This document shows positions 28,210 to 37,433 of a stretch of DNA of 64,000 bases, in pieces. The notes below the pieces were generated by a model that made no database searches, was not told the origin of the DNA, and was given only the letters and a program-made list of their open reading frames with translations. The DNA comes from Ignavibacterium sp. (lineage in GTDB: Bacteria > Bacteroidota > Ignavibacteria > Ignavibacteriales > Ignavibacteriaceae): assembly GCA_018335755.1 (NCBI GenBank), contig JAGXRK010000019.1, forward strand, positions 124,001 through 188,000, given 5' to 3'. How positions within the stretch are numbered: the stretch's first letter is position 1; each line of letters begins with the position of its first letter. Both the position numbers and the translations under genes were made by a program.

Positions 28210-28937
28210 TGAATCGCCTGCGCATAACACCTTCTGTAATACCAAATCTATTCACATCTTTGAATATGTTTTGCGGTTTCTTCTCTATCATTAATGCAAG
28301 TCAGGGTCATTACGTTTACGCCGGATGGCTGATTTTTATTGCCGCGTTATTTGATGCACTAGATGGCGCAATGGCAAGATTAACAAATTCCAGCAGCGAA
28401 CTTGGTGTTGAATTAGACTCTTTATCTGATATAATAAGTTTCGGTGCTGCTCCATCGTTTCTTTTATTCGCAACTTATTATGCGGAACTTAACACAATCG
28501 GTATAATTTTAACATCATTACCGCTGATAGCCGGTGGTTTCAGATTAGCTAGATTTAATGTTCAGCTTGTTGGATTTGCAAAGTCTTATTTTACCGGTTT
28601 ACCTATACCTTCAGCAGCAATTACTATAGCAAGTTTTGTACTAGCTTTTTATGATAACGGATATTCTGAATTACATTCTCAAATAATCATTCCAATGACA
28701 GTTGTTCTTTCATTATTAATGGTAAGCAGAATAAGGTATGATTCTATTCCCCGCTTTTCACTAAAAGCAATTAAAGAAAAACCGTTTTTATACATTTTAA
28801 TTATTGCAGCATTAATTGTAATCATACTTTACAAGGCTGAAGGAATATTCTTTTCTTTTGTTTTCATGATTGTATTTGGTATTTTTCGTCATATTTTTCA
28901 TCATCTAAAAAATAAAAAAAATACTAACCGAGTTTAA
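28209..28937 (+). CDS. pssA: CDP-diacylglycerol-serine O-phosphatidyltransferase
   Basis: It makes phosphatidylserine from CDP-diacylglycerol and serine, the step before Psd. The 242-residue polytopic membrane protein carries the CDP-alcohol phosphotransferase signature as DALDGAMARLTNSSSELGVELDSLSD, with the D-x2-D-G-x2-A-R...G-x3-D-x3-D spacing intact (window residues about 47-72). Several hydrophobic helices follow, ending in a basic tail (KNKKNTNRV). It is immediately followed by purS. Confidence 0.93.
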   Translation: MNRLRITPSVIPNLFTSLNMFCGFFSIINASQGHYVYAGWLIFIAALFDALDGAMARLTNSSSELGVELDSLSDIISFGAAPSFLLFATYYAELNTIGIILTSLPLIAGGFRLARFNVQLVGFAKSYFTGLPIPSAAITIASFVLAFYDNGYSELHSQIIIPMTVVLSLLMVSRIRYDSIPRFSLKAIKEKPFLYILIIAALIVIILYKAEGIFFSFVFMIVFGIFRHIFHHLKNKKNTNRV

Positions 28938-28939
28938 AA

Positions 28940-29191
28940 TTGTACAAAGCAAAAGTATTAATAAAAAGACGACCATCTATTCTGGATCCTCAGGGTAAAG
29001 CTATTGAAAAGGGTGCTGAACACCTGGGATTGAAAAACATAAAAAACACAAGAATCGGCAAATACATTGAGTTTGACCTTGATGTTAAAGATAAGGCTGC
29101 CGCTGAAAAAGAAGTAAAAGAATACTGTTCTAAACTATTATCCAATCCTATAATGGAAGATTTTGATTTTACCCTCGAAGAGGTTAAATAA
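28940..29191 (+). CDS. purS: Phosphoribosylformylglycinamidine synthase subunit PurS
   Basis: PurS is the small subunit that links PurQ to the small form of PurL in FGAM synthase. The 83 residues include [20 protein letters not shown] and [17 protein letters not shown], both typical. The start is TTG two bases after the pssA stop, with no better ATG. Its stop overlaps the purQ start (TAATG). The third subunit, PurL, is not in the window. Confidence 0.93.
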   Translation: MYKAKVLIKRRPSILDPQGKAIEKGAEHLGLKNIKNTRIGKYIEFDLDVKDKAAAEKEVKEYCSKLLSNPIMEDFDFTLEEVK

Positions 29192-29886
29192 TGCCCAGGT
29201 TCGGTGTAGTTGTTTTTCCCGGCTCTAACTGCGACCACGATGCATATTATTCTGTTACAAAAGTGCTGGGTTATGATGCAGCTTTTTTATGGCATAAAGA
29301 TACTGATCTAAAACATTCTGATGTAATAATTTTACCGGGTGGATTTTCATACGGTGATTATTTAAGAAGCGGAGCTATTGCAAGATTTTCACCTATCATG
29401 AATTCCGTTATCAACTTTGCTGAAAAAGGCGGAATTGTAATCGGGATTTGCAATGGTTTTCAAATTCTGCTTGAAGCTGAACTATTACCAGGTGTAATGT
29501 TCAGAAATAAATCGCTGCAATTTGTTTGTAAAGATGTTTATCTTTCTACTGAAAATAAACAGACTGTGTTTACTAATCTTATAAACGGACAAAAGAGTTT
29601 AAAGATTCCTGTTGCTCATGGTGAAGGCAATTATTTTTGTGATGCTGACACACTGAAAATGCTTCAGGATAATAATCAGATTGTATTTAAATATTCCTCA
29701 CCGGAAGGCATTGTAGCAAAAGACTATAACCCTAACGGATCTACAAAAAATATTGCGGGAATAATAAATAAAGAAGGCAACGTACTCGGTATGATGCCTC
29801 ATCCGGAAAGAGTTTGCAACCCGATTCTAAATAACACTGACGGGCAGGTAATTTTTAAATCAATAGTTAATCATTTAAATAACTAA
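29191..29886 (+). CDS. purQ: Phosphoribosylformylglycinamidine synthase subunit PurQ (glutaminase)
   Basis: This 231-residue class I glutamine amidotransferase supplies ammonia to PurL. It begins [20 protein letters not shown]. It has the oxyanion loop [15 protein letters not shown], the nucleophile Cys in [16 protein letters not shown] and the His/Glu pair in [12 protein letters not shown]. These are all the catalytic residues expected. It overlaps purS by one base, and tatA follows nine bases later. Confidence 0.96.
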   Translation: MPRFGVVVFPGSNCDHDAYYSVTKVLGYDAAFLWHKDTDLKHSDVIILPGGFSYGDYLRSGAIARFSPIMNSVINFAEKGGIVIGICNGFQILLEAELLPGVMFRNKSLQFVCKDVYLSTENKQTVFTNLINGQKSLKIPVAHGEGNYFCDADTLKMLQDNNQIVFKYSSPEGIVAKDYNPNGSTKNIAGIINKEGNVLGMMPHPERVCNPILNNTDGQVIFKSIVNHLNN

Positions 29887-29895
29887 GGTGATGAT

Positions 29896-30102
29896 ATGTT
29901 AGCATTCATAGGAAATTTAGGCGCCGGTGAAATAATTCTGATATTGCTTGTTATACTGCTATTGTTCGGTGCAAAGAAAATACCTGAACTTGCTCAAGGC
30001 CTTGGCAAAGGGATGAAAGAGTTTAAGAAATCATTAAAGGATGTAGAAGACGAAATAAAGAAAACTGATGATGACATTAAAAAAACAGATGATAAGAAAT
30101 AA
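29896..30102 (+). CDS. tatA: Twin-arginine translocase subunit TatA/TatE
   Basis: A 68-residue protein with one membrane helix ([15 protein letters not shown]), the conserved hinge [23 protein letters not shown] and an amphipathic helix. A strongly acidic-basic tail ([11 protein letters not shown]) ends it. It is the pore-forming subunit for export of folded proteins. tatC is not adjacent. A hairpin terminator follows at 30129. Confidence 0.93.
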   Translation: MLAFIGNLGAGEIILILLVILLLFGAKKIPELAQGLGKGMKEFKKSLKDVEDEIKKTDDDIKKTDDKK

Positions 30103-30128
30103 TAGCTGAAATAATATCGCAAAATTTT

Positions 30129-30157
30129 AAACCGTTTCTTGAAAGGAACGGTTTTTT
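30129..30157 (+). terminator. Rho-independent terminator after tatA
   Basis: AAACCGTT...AACGGTTT forms a strong stem (with one G-T pair and a short loop) followed directly by TTTTTT. It closes the psd-pssA-purSQ-tatA unit before gatA. Confidence 0.85.
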
Positions 30158-30190
30158 ATTGCAAATATATTGTTGACAGAAGGTAATAAA

Positions 30191-31618
30191 TTGAAAGACT
30201 ATAAAGATCATTCTGACAAGCTAAATAAGTTAAAGTCCGGCCAGCTTAAGCTAACTCAAAACGTAGAAAAATTTCTTTCTCAAATCAATAAGAACAAACT
30301 CCTGAATGCTTTTAACTTTGTAATTGAGCAAGAGGCCAAAAACCGGGCGGTACTAGTTGAAAAGAAATTAAAATCCGGTAAATACGGCAAACTAGCAGGA
30401 ATGGTCATAGCTGTAAAAGATGTACTTTCAATTAAAGATCATCCACTCACCTGCTCATCGAAAATATTAAATAACTTTAATTCACTTTATACTGCAACTG
30501 CAGTTCAAAAACTAATTGATGAAGATGCAATTATTATAGGAAAAACAAACTGTGATGAGTTCGCAATGGGTTCTTCCAATGAGAACTCAGCCTTCGGACC
30601 AGTTTTAAATCCGCATAACACCCAATACGTTTCCGGCGGTTCAAGCGGCGGCTCTGCTGCTGCAGTTGCTGCAAATCTATGCGATGTTGCAATTGGCAGT
30701 GATACAGGCGGCTCAATAAGACAGCCTGCTGCTTTTTGCGGAGTGTATGGATTAAAACCAACTTACGGTCTGGTTTCACGTTACGGATTAACTGCCTATG
30801 CCTCTTCATTCGATTCAATTGGTCCGTTTGCACAAAACATTGATGATATATTCCGCGTGATGGAAGTAATTTCCGGATGGGATGAAAAAGATTCAACCTC
30901 ATTTAAATCTAAAACTTTCGATTTTGCCTTCTCAGAACAAAATGCAATTTCCGTTAAAATAGGAATTCCAAAAGAATATTTTGGTGAAGGGCTTGACCCT
31001 GAAATAAATGAGAAAATTCAAAATATTATTTCAACTTTGAAAGAAAAAGGTTTTCAAGTTAGTGAGGTTTCACTGCCATTATCTGAATATTCTATAGCGG
31101 CTTACTATATTCTGGCAACTGCAGAAGCTTCTTCAAATTTTGCAAGGTATGATGGTGCCAGATACGGATTTCGTTCAACTGAAGGCAAAGATTTAACTGA
31201 TATGTACATGAACTCCAGAACTGAAGGATTCGGAAAAGAAGTGAAAAGAAGAATAATGCTAGGCACTTATGTTCTTTCAGCAGGCTATTATGATGCTTAT
31301 TACAAACAAGCACAAAAAGTAAGAAGATTAATTAAACAAGATTTTGATAAAATTTTTACTCAGGTTGATCTTTTAATCACACCTACAACTCCAACAGCCG
31401 CATTTAAGCTTGGTGAAAAATCTAATGATCCTCTCCAGATGTATCTAAGTGACATTTATACCGTGCCTGCAAACTTAGCCGGCATACCCGGAATGAATAT
31501 ACCTGTAGGAAAAAGTTCAACAGAACTTCCTATTGGAATGCAAGTATTGTCTCAAAAATTTGAAGAAAATAAAATATTTATGTTAGCAAAGTATATTCAG
31601 AATGAAATCTCCGGTTAA
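30191..31618 (+). CDS. gatA: Glutamyl-tRNA(Gln)/aspartyl-tRNA(Asn) amidotransferase subunit A
   Basis: It hydrolyses glutamine (or asparagine) and passes ammonia to GatB for transamidation of misacylated tRNA. I place the start at TTG 30191, with GAAGG seven bases before it, giving 475 residues. An earlier TTG at 30170 lacks such a site. The Ser-Ser-Lys triad region is intact: MVIAVKDVLS (Lys), VSGGSSGGSAAAVAA and GSDTGGSIRQPAAFCG. DNA for gatB and gatC is not in the window. A GNAT gene overlaps the 3' end by 17 bases. Confidence 0.94.
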   Translation: MKDYKDHSDKLNKLKSGQLKLTQNVEKFLSQINKNKLLNAFNFVIEQEAKNRAVLVEKKLKSGKYGKLAGMVIAVKDVLSIKDHPLTCSSKILNNFNSLYTATAVQKLIDEDAIIIGKTNCDEFAMGSSNENSAFGPVLNPHNTQYVSGGSSGGSAAAVAANLCDVAIGSDTGGSIRQPAAFCGVYGLKPTYGLVSRYGLTAYASSFDSIGPFAQNIDDIFRVMEVISGWDEKDSTSFKSKTFDFAFSEQNAISVKIGIPKEYFGEGLDPEINEKIQNIISTLKEKGFQVSEVSLPLSEYSIAAYYILATAEASSNFARYDGARYGFRSTEGKDLTDMYMNSRTEGFGKEVKRRIMLGTYVLSAGYYDAYYKQAQKVRRLIKQDFDKIFTQVDLLITPTTPTAAFKLGEKSNDPLQMYLSDIYTVPANLAGIPGMNIPVGKSSTELPIGMQVLSQKFEENKIFMLAKYIQNEISG

Positions 31619-32111
31619 AATAAATTTACGCGATTGGCTCAAAGATGATTTTAAGAATGTAAAAAATATATTGCTTACTACCTGGAAAAGTACATATACA
31701 TTTATTCCTGAAGAGGATATTCTTTTCCATTATAAAAAATTTTACAGCGACAAGGAACTGAAAAAATTATTTAACAGCAAATCTGTTACAGGAATTATAG
31801 CTGAAGTGAATTCTATTCCTGCAGGATGGATGAAACTGTATGAATTCATTGAAGAAAAAAGATTTTTCATTTCATCGTTATATGTCATTCCTGATTTTCA
31901 GGGAATTGGTCTCGGCAAAAAACTTCTATTCAGGGCTTGCAATATTGCTAAAATGAAAAATTATGATAAGGTATGGCTAGGTGTAATGAAACAGAATATA
32001 AATGCTCTGGAATGGTATACAAAGTTAGGTTTTGTTTTCACTCAGGAAGAACCCTTCCAGATGGGTTCATCAAGTATTATGCATCTAATCGGCTATAAAA
32101 GTTTACAATAG
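31602..32111 (+). CDS. GNAT family N-acetyltransferase
   Basis: A 169-residue protein with the acetyl-CoA binding loop LYVIPDFQGIGLGKKLLF near residues 92-109 and the C-terminal NINALEWYTKLGFVFTQEE typical of the fold. It overlaps gatA by 17 bases in another frame, with its ATG inside the gatA tail. The acceptor (protein terminus, small amine) is not predictable. Confidence 0.85.
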   Translation: MKSPVKINLRDWLKDDFKNVKNILLTTWKSTYTFIPEEDILFHYKKFYSDKELKKLFNSKSVTGIIAEVNSIPAGWMKLYEFIEEKRFFISSLYVIPDFQGIGLGKKLLFRACNIAKMKNYDKVWLGVMKQNINALEWYTKLGFVFTQEEPFQMGSSSIMHLIGYKSLQ

Positions 32112-32179
32112 TTAAGTTCATACTTCCGTAGAATTTCTTTATTTTTGTCCACAAAATTTAAATAGTAGAGGATTTTTTT

Positions 32180-33214
32180 ATGGCAATATTGATCAAAAAT
32201 AAAACGCGTCTGGTTGTGCAAGGCATTACCGGCAGCGAAGGATCTTTCCACGCAGAACAAATGATTGAATACGGTACAAAAGTAGTAGCTGGAGTAACTC
32301 CCGGCAAGGGAGGCACCAACCACATGGGAGTTCCGGTCTTTAATACTGTTGAAGAAGCTGTTAAACAAACAAAAGCTAATACATCTGTTATTTTTGTTCC
32401 ACCAGCTTTTGCTGCTGATGCAATTGTTGAAGCATCTACTGCAGGAATTAAGGTGATAATATGTATTACTGAAGGCATTCCCGCAAATGATATGATTAAA
32501 GTTTATAATTCTATCAGAGACAAAGATGTGGTTTTAGTCGGACCAAATTGCCCCGGCGTTATTTCTCCCGGAATTGGTAAAGTAGGTATTATGCCCGGAT
32601 TCATCCATAAAAAGGGTAATATTGGTGTTGTATCAAGAAGTGGAACACTAACTTATGAAGCTGTTAAACAATTAACTGATGTTGGCCTCGGTCAGTCAAC
32701 CTGTGTGGGCATTGGCGGTGATCCGGTTATTGGCTCTCAATTTATTGACATTATCAAAATGTTCAATCAAGATCCGGGAACAGATGGAATTGTTATGATT
32801 GGTGAAATTGGCGGCAATGCAGAAGAGGAAGCTGCTGAATTCATAAAGAAAAATGTTAAGAAACCTGTAGTTGGATTCATAGCTGGCAGAACTGCACCTC
32901 CAGGGAGAAGAATGGGGCACGCTGGTGCCATTATTTCAGGTGGCAAAGGGACTGCTAATGAAAAAATGGAGGCTATGCGTAAAGCAGGAATTAAAGTTGT
33001 TGAGAGTCCGGCTGAAATGGGTGTAACAATGCTGAAAGCAATTGAGCGCTTGAAGAAAAAGTCTACTACTAAAAAATCAAAAAAGACAACTGCTGTAAAG
33101 AGCAAACCAAAACAACGAAGTGCAAGTAAGAAAAAACTTGTCCAGCGTGTTAAAAGCAGAACGAAAAAAGCCAGAAATATTGCAAAGAAAAAAGCTACAA
33201 AAAATAAAAAGTAA
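32180..33214 (+). CDS. sucD: Succinyl-CoA ligase alpha subunit with lysine-rich C-terminal tail
   Basis: Residues 1-290 are a full SucD: a CoA-binding Rossmann domain ([16 protein letters not shown]), [11 protein letters not shown] and the phospho-His loop [20 protein letters not shown]. The enzyme forms succinyl-CoA or releases GTP/ATP in the TCA cycle with SucC, which is absent here. Residues 292-344 form an extra tail with 22 Lys and 4 Arg in 53 residues (for instance [13 protein letters not shown]), resembling a histone H1-like or bacterial DNA-binding tail. Such a tail is not part of the enzyme fold. The start ATG is preceded by AGAGGA, and ndk follows after 20 bases. Confidence 0.9.
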   Translation: MAILIKNKTRLVVQGITGSEGSFHAEQMIEYGTKVVAGVTPGKGGTNHMGVPVFNTVEEAVKQTKANTSVIFVPPAFAADAIVEASTAGIKVIICITEGIPANDMIKVYNSIRDKDVVLVGPNCPGVISPGIGKVGIMPGFIHKKGNIGVVSRSGTLTYEAVKQLTDVGLGQSTCVGIGGDPVIGSQFIDIIKMFNQDPGTDGIVMIGEIGGNAEEEAAEFIKKNVKKPVVGFIAGRTAPPGRRMGHAGAIISGGKGTANEKMEAMRKAGIKVVESPAEMGVTMLKAIERLKKKSTTKKSKKTTAVKSKPKQRSASKKKLVQRVKSRTKKARNIAKKKATKNKK

Positions 33215-33234
33215 AAAGAGTAACAGGAGATATT

Positions 33235-33666
33235 TTGAATAATAAAACACTCGCAATAATTAAACCCGATGCAGTTAGAGATAATTACATCGGTGAGATA
33301 ATAACTTTAATAACCAAAGCCGGTTTCAAAGTTAAAGCTATGAAAATGATGCAGCTTACAACTGATGTGGCTAAAGCATTCTATGCTGTTCATAAAGAAA
33401 GACCGTTTTATAATGATCTTGTAGAATATATGACCTCAGGACCTTGTGTTCCGATAGCTCTGGAAAAAGAAAATGCGGTAGAAGATTACCGGAAACTTAT
33501 CGGGGCAACAGATCCAGCAGAAGCCGCTGAAGGTACAGTTCGTAAACTGTATGCTAAAAGTAAGGCATTTAATGCAGTTCACGGCTCTGATTCAGATGCA
33601 AATGCCGAAATCGAAATTTCTTTCTTTTTTTCAAAAGAAGAGTTAATTAACAACTATCCGGCATAG
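33235..33666 (+). CDS. ndk: Nucleoside diphosphate kinase
   Basis: It transfers phosphate between nucleoside di- and triphosphates. The 143 residues have the full family pattern: [42 protein letters not shown] and the catalytic His in [17 protein letters not shown]. The start is TTG 33235, with AGGAG shortly before it and no ATG nearby. It is likely cotranscribed with sucD and ends at a hairpin. Confidence 0.95.
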   Translation: MNNKTLAIIKPDAVRDNYIGEIITLITKAGFKVKAMKMMQLTTDVAKAFYAVHKERPFYNDLVEYMTSGPCVPIALEKENAVEDYRKLIGATDPAEAAEGTVRKLYAKSKAFNAVHGSDSDANAEIEISFFFSKEELINNYPA

Positions 33667-33691
33667 ATAAAATTAAATAGAAAGATTTGTC

Positions 33692-33720
33692 AACCTCCCA
33701 TTAGCGGGAGGTTATTTTTT
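33692..33720 (+). terminator. Terminator after ndk
   Basis: AACCTCCC-ATTAGC-GGGAGGTT forms an eight-pair stem followed by ATTTTTTTT. It ends the sucD-ndk unit and sits just before the NamZ-like gene. Confidence 0.9.
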
Positions 33721-33725
33721 TTGAA

Positions 33726-34985
33726 ATGAATTTAACACTCATAACCAAGATATTTTTCCTCCAGCTGATTTGCTTTGTATCACTTCCTTTTTATTCCTAT
33801 GCACAGCAGCAAGATCAATTGAAGTTCGGCGCTGACAGACTAGTTGAAGAATATTTATCCTATTTAACAGGCAAGAAACTGGGATTGATCGTTAATCATA
33901 CTTCACTGCTCTCAAACGGAAAACATTTGGTTGATGTCCTTCTTAGTGAGGATGGAGTTGTGATAACCAGTCTGTTCTCTCCTGAACACGGAATAAGAGG
34001 TGACGCTGATGCAGGCAAACTTATTTCAGATGGGTTTGATCCGGCAACAGGAATTAAGATAATTTCTCTTTATGGTAAGACAAAAAAACCAACAAAAGAA
34101 ATGCTTAATAACATAGATATTCTTATTTATGATATTCAGGATGTTGGTGCGAGATTTTATACTTATATATCCACTTTGTACTATGCAATTGAAGCAGCCG
34201 CTGCAAATAATAAAAAGATTCTGGTTCTCGATCGTCCTAATCCTATAAGCGGAGAAAAAGTCGAAGGTCCGTTGTTAGATTTGAACTTTAAGTCATTTGT
34301 TGGTATTGCAAAAATTCCAATCAGGCACGGAATGACGATTGGAGAATTAGCCCTGCTTTTTAACGATGACATTAAAATCAGAAAAAATATTTCTGCTGAG
34401 CTTGAAATTGTTAAAATGGTGAACTGGAACAGAAATGAATATTATGATGATTATTTTTCTGAGTGGCTGCCCCCTTCACCGAATATAAATAAACTGGAAA
34501 CTGCAATTGTTTACCCGGGAACCTGCCTGATCGAAGGCACAAATATTTCAGAGGGACGCGGTACTATTGAGCCATTCCTGAAAATAGGCGCTCCGTTCAT
34601 TGATGCGGTAAAAGTTATTGAAGAACTGAATAAGCATTCAATTAAAGGGGTTAAACTTGAATCCGTTAGATTTATTCCGGTTTCAATTAAGGGAATGTCG
34701 GCTTCTCCTAAATTAAAAGATACAGATTGTAATGGAATCAGAATTAAAGTAACCGACCGGGATCAATTCAATCCGGTTGAATTTGGAGTGAAATTGATTT
34801 CAGTTATTATAAGTTTATATCCGGATAAAATTAAATTTAGTAACGATTTTTTTGACAAACTTGCCGGAACAGATTACATCAGAAAATTACTATTAAAAAA
34901 GACTGACCCGGATTTAATAATCTCCCGGTGGCAGGATGAGTTAAAATACTTTTTACAAATAAGAAACAACTACTTACTATATTAA
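33726..34985 (+). CDS. NamZ-like exo-beta-N-acetylmuramidase (DUF1343)
   Basis: An exported 419-residue protein with a signal peptide (about 1-26, ending YSYAQ). The DUF1343 motifs seen are GLIVNHTSLL, SLFSPEHGIRGDADAG, IDILIYDIQDVGARFYTYIST, LDRPNPISGEKVEGP and PPSPNINKLETAIVYPGTCL...NISEGRGT. The family founder NamZ removes MurNAc from peptidoglycan ends. It probably recycles cell-wall or scavenged muropeptides. It starts six bases after the ndk terminator with no clear ribosome site, so its expression is uncertain. Confidence 0.85.
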   Translation: MNLTLITKIFFLQLICFVSLPFYSYAQQQDQLKFGADRLVEEYLSYLTGKKLGLIVNHTSLLSNGKHLVDVLLSEDGVVITSLFSPEHGIRGDADAGKLISDGFDPATGIKIISLYGKTKKPTKEMLNNIDILIYDIQDVGARFYTYISTLYYAIEAAAANNKKILVLDRPNPISGEKVEGPLLDLNFKSFVGIAKIPIRHGMTIGELALLFNDDIKIRKNISAELEIVKMVNWNRNEYYDDYFSEWLPPSPNINKLETAIVYPGTCLIEGTNISEGRGTIEPFLKIGAPFIDAVKVIEELNKHSIKGVKLESVRFIPVSIKGMSASPKLKDTDCNGIRIKVTDRDQFNPVEFGVKLISVIISLYPDKIKFSNDFFDKLAGTDYIRKLLLKKTDPDLIISRWQDELKYFLQIRNNYLLY

Positions 34986-34994
34986 GAGGAAAAA

Positions 34995-36053
34995 ATGATC
35001 AACAAATTATTAGCCTTACTAGCATTACCTTTTCTGATAATCTTACTTGCAATCGGATGCGGTGATAAAAAAGATGATGCAGTTGAAACAACTGCTGATG
35101 TTTTACAATTTGATTCAACTGACCTTAAGCTTGAAAAAGTTGAGGATGAAACCGGAATTTATTCTCTTGAATATAAATTCAAAAAAGGCGATAAAATCAG
35201 ATACCGCTTCAGTTCAATTTCAGTAAATGAACAGGATATTCAATCTGATACTTCGATAATGGTAAATCTTCAGCAAACAATCACCTACCTTCTGGAAATG
35301 ACTATTAACGAGGTGGATGATGACGGCGTGGCAGATGTTACTTTTAATGTTACCTCAATTAAAATCACTGCTGATGCTAATGGAGAAAAGTTTGACGTTA
35401 AAACTGATAATGAACCTGATTCCACACAACTTATGCAATTTGCTGAACATTATGCTTTAACCTCTAATCCGTTTATTGTAAGAGTTGATATGAAAGGTAA
35501 TCTTATTGAGTTCAGCCGGATTGACAGAATTGTAAATAAATTCCTGCAGATAAGAGAAGTAGCTGACTCAGCATCAGCTGAAGATAAAAGAATGTTAAGA
35601 GAGAGCTTCACTCAAAGTGCAATTAAACCTCTTGTGCAACAAATTTTCAGAGTTCTTCCGAATTCAGAAGTTTCGGTAGATTCCTCCTGGTCTATAAAAC
35701 AGCAGCCGATTTCACTAATGGTTTACCAGGTTGATTATGAAAACATTTTTCGGGTAGCAGGTTTTGAAAAACTCGGCAAAGATAAAATTGCTGTGCTTGA
35801 TGCAACTGTAAAATCATCCGTAACCGGAAACGATAAAGCTTCTGAAGGTGGTGTAACCTACATTTTTACGAAACCAAAAACTGTTGCTGAAGGAAAAGTA
35901 TATTTTAATCTTGACAGAGGATTGATTCAAAAATCCAAAACCACCACAAATGTGCAGTTTTCTATGACTATGGAAGCTATGTCGCCGATGGGCTTGCAAA
36001 AGGGCACCAGAAAAGACAAAAACATAAATACAAATATTTTAGAACTGCTGTAA
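34995..36053 (+). CDS. Lipoprotein of unknown function
   Basis: A 352-residue exported protein with a lipobox at LLAIGCGDKKDD (residues 18-22). The mature part is mostly beta-sheet-rich, with no catalytic motif. The pattern YKFKKGDKIRYRFSS...QQTITYLLEMTINEV and the late EGKVYFNLDRGLIQKSKTTTNVQFSMTMEAM recalls the DUF6263-type outer-membrane-associated lipoproteins of Bacteroidota (by resemblance only). SD AAGAGG is followed by ATG 34995. It is nine bases from the NamZ-like gene. A weak hairpin follows. Confidence 0.75.
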   Translation: MINKLLALLALPFLIILLAIGCGDKKDDAVETTADVLQFDSTDLKLEKVEDETGIYSLEYKFKKGDKIRYRFSSISVNEQDIQSDTSIMVNLQQTITYLLEMTINEVDDDGVADVTFNVTSIKITADANGEKFDVKTDNEPDSTQLMQFAEHYALTSNPFIVRVDMKGNLIEFSRIDRIVNKFLQIREVADSASAEDKRMLRESFTQSAIKPLVQQIFRVLPNSEVSVDSSWSIKQQPISLMVYQVDYENIFRVAGFEKLGKDKIAVLDATVKSSVTGNDKASEGGVTYIFTKPKTVAEGKVYFNLDRGLIQKSKTTTNVQFSMTMEAMSPMGLQKGTRKDKNINTNILELL

Positions 36054-36064
36054 CTATTTTTTTC

Positions 36065-36095
36065 AGGAGGATATTCTCTCGGGAATATCTTCCTC
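36065..36095 (+). terminator. Possible terminator or stable hairpin after the lipoprotein gene
   Basis: CAGGAGGATATTC and GGAATATCTTCCTC can form a bulged stem around a TCTCG loop. The downstream T-run is short (CATTTATT), so the function is uncertain. Confidence 0.45.
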
Positions 36096-36222
36096 CCATT
36101 TATTGCTTCATCATTTCAACTCATTAGAATTATTTTTATAATAGTACAACTTTCTATTTAGATAGATTTTTTGAACTATTTTGTTTCAGGATCGGTTATA
36201 CCTTAAAATGAAAGGAGTACTT

Positions 36223-36336
36223 ATGAAGAATCTAATGTTAGCAGCCATTTTTACAGTTTTTTCGTTCGTCAGTTTCGGGTTTATTTCTGATACTATTGCT
36301 GATGATCCGAAAAATCATCCCTGCCCTTACGTATAA
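36223..36336 (+). CDS. Signal peptide part of a small CP-repeat protein, ending at an in-frame stop
   Basis: An ATG at 36223, with AAAGGAG eight bases upstream, opens a 37-residue frame. It has a signal peptide (KNLMLAAIFTVFSFVSF) and then HPCPYV before a TAA at 36334. The next gene is in the same frame (three bases between the stop and its ATG) and continues with CPFLGG, CPYLKG and CPYSGK. That suggests one original gene interrupted by a stop. As it stands, it encodes a short exported peptide with one Cys-Pro motif. Confidence 0.5.
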   Translation: MKNLMLAAIFTVFSFVSFGFISDTIADDPKNHPCPYV

Positions 36337-36339
36337 AAG

Positions 36340-36549
36340 ATGATGAACTCAGAAGAATATTCTAAAAAGGATATTGATTCTGAAAATAGTGAATGTCCTT
36401 TCCTGGGAGGCAAAAAAACAGAATGTCCATATTTAAAGGGTGAAATAAAGGGTAGTGAATCCGGAACTTGCCCATACTCTGGTAAAAAAGATACAAAGAT
36501 TATACAGACAAAAAATAAAGTAAAGTTACTTGAAGTAAAAATTTTATAA
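36340..36549 (+). CDS. Cys-Pro repeat protein, likely the continuation of the broken gene at 36223
   Basis: The 69 residues contain three tandem units, CPFLGGKKT, CPYLKGEIK and CPYSGKKD, each about 14-20 residues apart, then a Lys-rich tail. It has no obvious ribosome site, because the six bases before the ATG belong to the stop region of the preceding peptide in the same frame. CP motifs of this kind resemble heme-regulatory motifs and metal-binding Cys repeats, but that is only resemblance. If the stop were read through, the product would be an exported protein of about 108 residues with four CP motifs. Confidence 0.45.
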   Translation: MMNSEEYSKKDIDSENSECPFLGGKKTECPYLKGEIKGSESGTCPYSGKKDTKIIQTKNKVKLLEVKIL

Positions 36550-36588
36550 TCTCTAACTCCACAAATGGTACAGTGCCGTCATTACAAT

Positions 36589-37431
36589 CTACATACCCAA
36601 GAGAAGAATGGCGGCAGTACCCAATACCACAGCAGAAATACCGTAACCATTCAAAGTTTCCCTCCAGATAATATAAGCCGAAATTGTAGTTATCAGAATA
36701 ACACCAATATTCATAACAGGATAAACAACTATTGCTGGTAATGTACTTAATGCTGCCAGTAAAAATATGGTGCTGAATACATTTGGAATTCCGAGGATAA
36801 ATCCTGTAAGAATATCTTTACTATAGATTTTAATTTTCCTAAAGATTATAATAAACAATCCTGTTATGAATGCAGTAGTGAATATCATATAAACAAACAG
36901 ACTTTCTTCATTAGATGTACGCAGAATTTGAAAAAATTTCATTGCGGAATCATTAATACCTATAAAAAGAAGCACTCCAACGAGAAACAAGTATTTAAGC
37001 TTATGGCCATCAACCTGATTTTTCCGGTTCAATGAAAAATAAAACAGTATAATAGTTAACACTGTGAGAGCAAATCCAAAATAGTTTTGTGTTGATGGTT
37101 CTTCACCAAATAATAATACGACAAGTAAAACGGGTATAAAAACTGATAGTCTTGAACTTACTGTTGCTAATGCTGTTCCTGCAGTTTCAACAGCCTTTGC
37201 GAAAATAAAAAACGAGCCTATGAACATTGTGCCAAGTATGAATCCGAATGAAAACGTTTCAATGGAAAACGAAAAATCTTTTCTGATAAATATGATAACA
37301 GAAGCAATCAAACTTGCAGTGAAATAGTTACCCATAAGCATTACAAGAGGATGCCCTTTTCTTGATGCATTGAATTTCAGTATCAGAGCAATAGATGAAG
37401 AACAAATTATTGTAAGTAAAAGAAAGAGCAT
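36589..37431 (-). CDS. EamA/DMT-family transporter
   Basis: A 280-residue protein with ten predicted hydrophobic segments and the two-repeat EamA layout. The first half covers MLFLLLTIICSSSIALIL to LTIILFYFS, and the second starts at KYLFLVGVLLFIG. Family members export amino acids or metabolites. It is the last gene of the minus-strand group after the SDR gene (two-base gap) and converges with the CP-repeat gene. The substrate is unknown. Confidence 0.8.
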   Translation of the reverse strand: MLFLLLTIICSSSIALILKFNASRKGHPLVMLMGNYFTASLIASVIIFIRKDFSFSIETFSFGFILGTMFIGSFFIFAKAVETAGTALATVSSRLSVFIPVLLVVLLFGEEPSTQNYFGFALTVLTIILFYFSLNRKNQVDGHKLKYLFLVGVLLFIGINDSAMKFFQILRTSNEESLFVYMIFTTAFITGLFIIIFRKIKIYSKDILTGFILGIPNVFSTIFLLAALSTLPAIVVYPVMNIGVILITTISAYIIWRETLNGYGISAVVLGTAAILLLGM

Positions 37432-37433
37432 AT

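Noticed and set aside
30534-30902. Minus-strand open frame of 122 codons
   Set aside because: Antisense to gatA; basic, Gln/Leu-rich shadow with no homology I recognise.
36065-36095. Strong terminator
   Set aside because: The stem is bulged and there is little T-tract, so I list it only as a possible terminator.
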